A stretch of DNA of 6,183 nucleotides from positions 1 to 6,183 of the forward strand of contig PXQZ01000027.1 in assembly GCA_003021755.1 (NCBI GenBank), in the 5' to 3' direction. This document shows, piece by piece, positions 5,848-6,183 of the stretch. Both the position numbers and the translations under genes were made by a program. This DNA comes from Halobacteriales archaeon QH_8_67_36 (GTDB lineage: Archaea; Halobacteriota; Halobacteria; Halobacteriales; Haloarculaceae). The notes under the pieces were generated by a model, which saw only the letters and a program-made list of their open reading frames with translations, was not told the origin of the DNA and made no database searches. Numbering within the stretch: the stretch's first letter is position 1; the number at the start of each line of letters is the position of its first letter.

Positions 5848-6051
5848 TTGTCTACAGTAGCAGACGAAACGGTTGATTTCTTCAACGATACTGACGGCTA
5901 CGGTTTCATCTCGACTGAGGACGTGGACGAAGGCGTTTTCTTCCACACAGAGGACGTTGGCGGTCCGGACCTCGAAGAAGGCAAGGAGATCGAGTTCGGT
6001 ATTGAGTAGGCAGACGAGGGCCCCCGCGCGACGAACGTCGTCCGCAACTGA
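5848..6051 (+). pseudogene. Cold-shock domain protein (CspA-like), interrupted by an in-frame TAG
   Basis: Residues TVDFFNDTDGYGFISTEDVD are the haloarchaeal version of the cold-shock domain, with RNP1-like GYGFI and RNP2-like VFFH, followed by EDVGGPDLEEG. Cold-shock proteins are small single-stranded nucleic-acid-binding beta barrels that act as RNA chaperones. The frame reads EIEFGIE, then TAG at 6007-6009, then ADEGPRATNVVRN and TGA at 6049-6051. In the usual protein a Gln (CAG) stands at the TAG position and the ADxGPRATNV tail supplies the last strand, so the product would lose 13 residues. The usual start position (5857) has GTA instead of ATG; possible starts are TTG 5848, ATG 5827 or ATG 5782, all in frame. 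No convincing TATA box fits any of them. The rest is well preserved, so decay is recent, or the TAG is a sequencing error, or a shortened protein of about 53-60 residues is made. Confidence 0.65.
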
Positions 6052-6062
6052 TTCCCGTGTCC

Positions 6063-6094
6063 GGTCGCTTCGGCGACCACATCTGGTACTTTTT
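6063..6094 (+). terminator. UUCG-tetraloop hairpin and T-run downstream of the cold-shock gene
   Basis: GGTCGC (6063-6068) pairs perfectly with GCGACC (6073-6078) around TTCG, giving the very stable C(UUCG)G tetraloop. Eleven nt later TTTTT (6090-6094) follows, the only such T-run in this intergenic stretch. Archaeal transcription ends mainly at T-runs, so the 3' end of the cold-shock transcript is probably here. The stem begins 11 nt after the TGA at 6051, which suggests the transcript unit still covers the full-length frame past the TAG. Confidence 0.55.
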
Positions 6095-6121
6095 GTCGAC
6101 GTTCACCGACGAGCGGAGGCG

Positions 6122-6147
6122 CTCTCAAGACCTATGGGTCTAGCGCC
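6122..6147 (+). repeat. Right copy of the direct repeat, inside a larger hairpin
   Basis: This copy carries CTCTCA, AGA, CCTATGG, TCTA and GCG as in 5813-5840. AGACC (6128-6132) pairs with GGTCT (6137-6141), and outside it GGCGCT (6118-6123) pairs with AGCGCC (6142-6147), with CTCA bulged on one side. The stop codon of the putative minus-strand gene at the right edge falls within it. In both copies the arms stay complementary although their bases differ (AGAGCC/GGCTCT against AGACC/GGTCT). Confidence 0.45.
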
Positions 6148-6183
6148 GCCACGTCAGCCGCCCGCACCTCGCGATCGTCAGGC
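6132..6183 (-). CDS. Possible C-terminal end of a minus-strand gene (unknown product)
   Basis: Read on the minus strand from the right edge, the sequence gives PDDREVRAADVAALDP and then TAG (6134-6132). The peptide is acidic and the codons are mostly G/C-ending, both typical of coding DNA in this window, but 16 codons are too few to identify a family. A plus-strand alternative is a gene starting at ATG 6134 (MGLAPPRQPPAPRDRQ), whose Pro/Arg-rich composition looks less like a haloarchaeal protein. Confidence 0.35.
   Translation of the reverse strand, partial: PDDREVRAADVAALDP

Noticed and set aside
5697..5885. 63-residue N-terminal extension of the helicase from ATG 5885
   Set aside because: The extra residues are basic and unlike the family, they cross the TATA-like box and the cold-shock upstream region, and the GTG at 5696 has correct promoter spacing.
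6118..6147. Part of a tRNA gene or tRNA fragment, because of the nested stems
   Set aside because: No T-arm consensus, acceptor stem or D-arm bases could be fitted on either strand; the stems are better described as the hairpin of the direct repeat.

Overview
The window looks like chromosomal DNA of a haloarchaeon (class Halobacteria). It is GC-rich, the coding strands have G/C at most third codon positions, the predicted proteins are rich in Asp and Glu, and start codons sit about 25-30 nt downstream of TATA-like boxes with no room for a leader, as expected of leaderless haloarchaeal mRNAs. The gene families are archaeal: NMD3 with a Trm5/Taw2-type tRNA enzyme, an XPD/Rad3-type iron-sulfur helicase and a haloarchaeal cold-shock protein. 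The genus cannot be told from this sequence.

Left part (1-657): the window opens inside an HtpX-like membrane metalloprotease gene read on the minus strand; only the first 25 codons are present. Behind it lies about 580 nt without an intact gene. This stretch holds a decayed minus-strand remnant of a Tat-exported lipoprotein with a PQQ-type beta-propeller, broken by a frameshift in the signal peptide and an amber codon at a conserved Trp, with only the first propeller repeat left. It also holds a short perfect inverted repeat.

Centre (658-3975, plus strand): an extended short-chain dehydrogenase/epimerase with its own promoter comes first. It is followed by a two-gene translation operon, nmd3 (ribosome-associated zinc protein) and a Taw2-like tRNA enzyme (wyosine modification of tRNA-Phe position 37), which overlap by 8 nt. 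A 28-residue single-span membrane microprotein follows; its stop codon overlaps the stop codon of the convergent helicase gene.

Right part (3972-6183): an XPD/Rad3-like DNA helicase with four candidate Fe-S cysteines is read on the minus strand from a GTG start. Divergent to it is a cold-shock gene whose frame is otherwise well preserved but which has an amber codon at a usually conserved Gln, 13 codons before the family's normal end, and no start codon at the usual place. It is followed by a UUCG-loop hairpin and a T-run that look like a terminator. A 26-28 nt imperfect direct repeat, with a hairpin in each copy, flanks this cold-shock gene. The last 52 nt may hold the C-terminal codons of another minus-strand gene.

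No CRISPR array, rRNA, tRNA or intact insertion sequence was seen. The most interesting items are the two interrupted genes, the repeat pair around the cold-shock gene and the membrane microprotein. I do not see strong evidence for a wholly new multi-gene system here.
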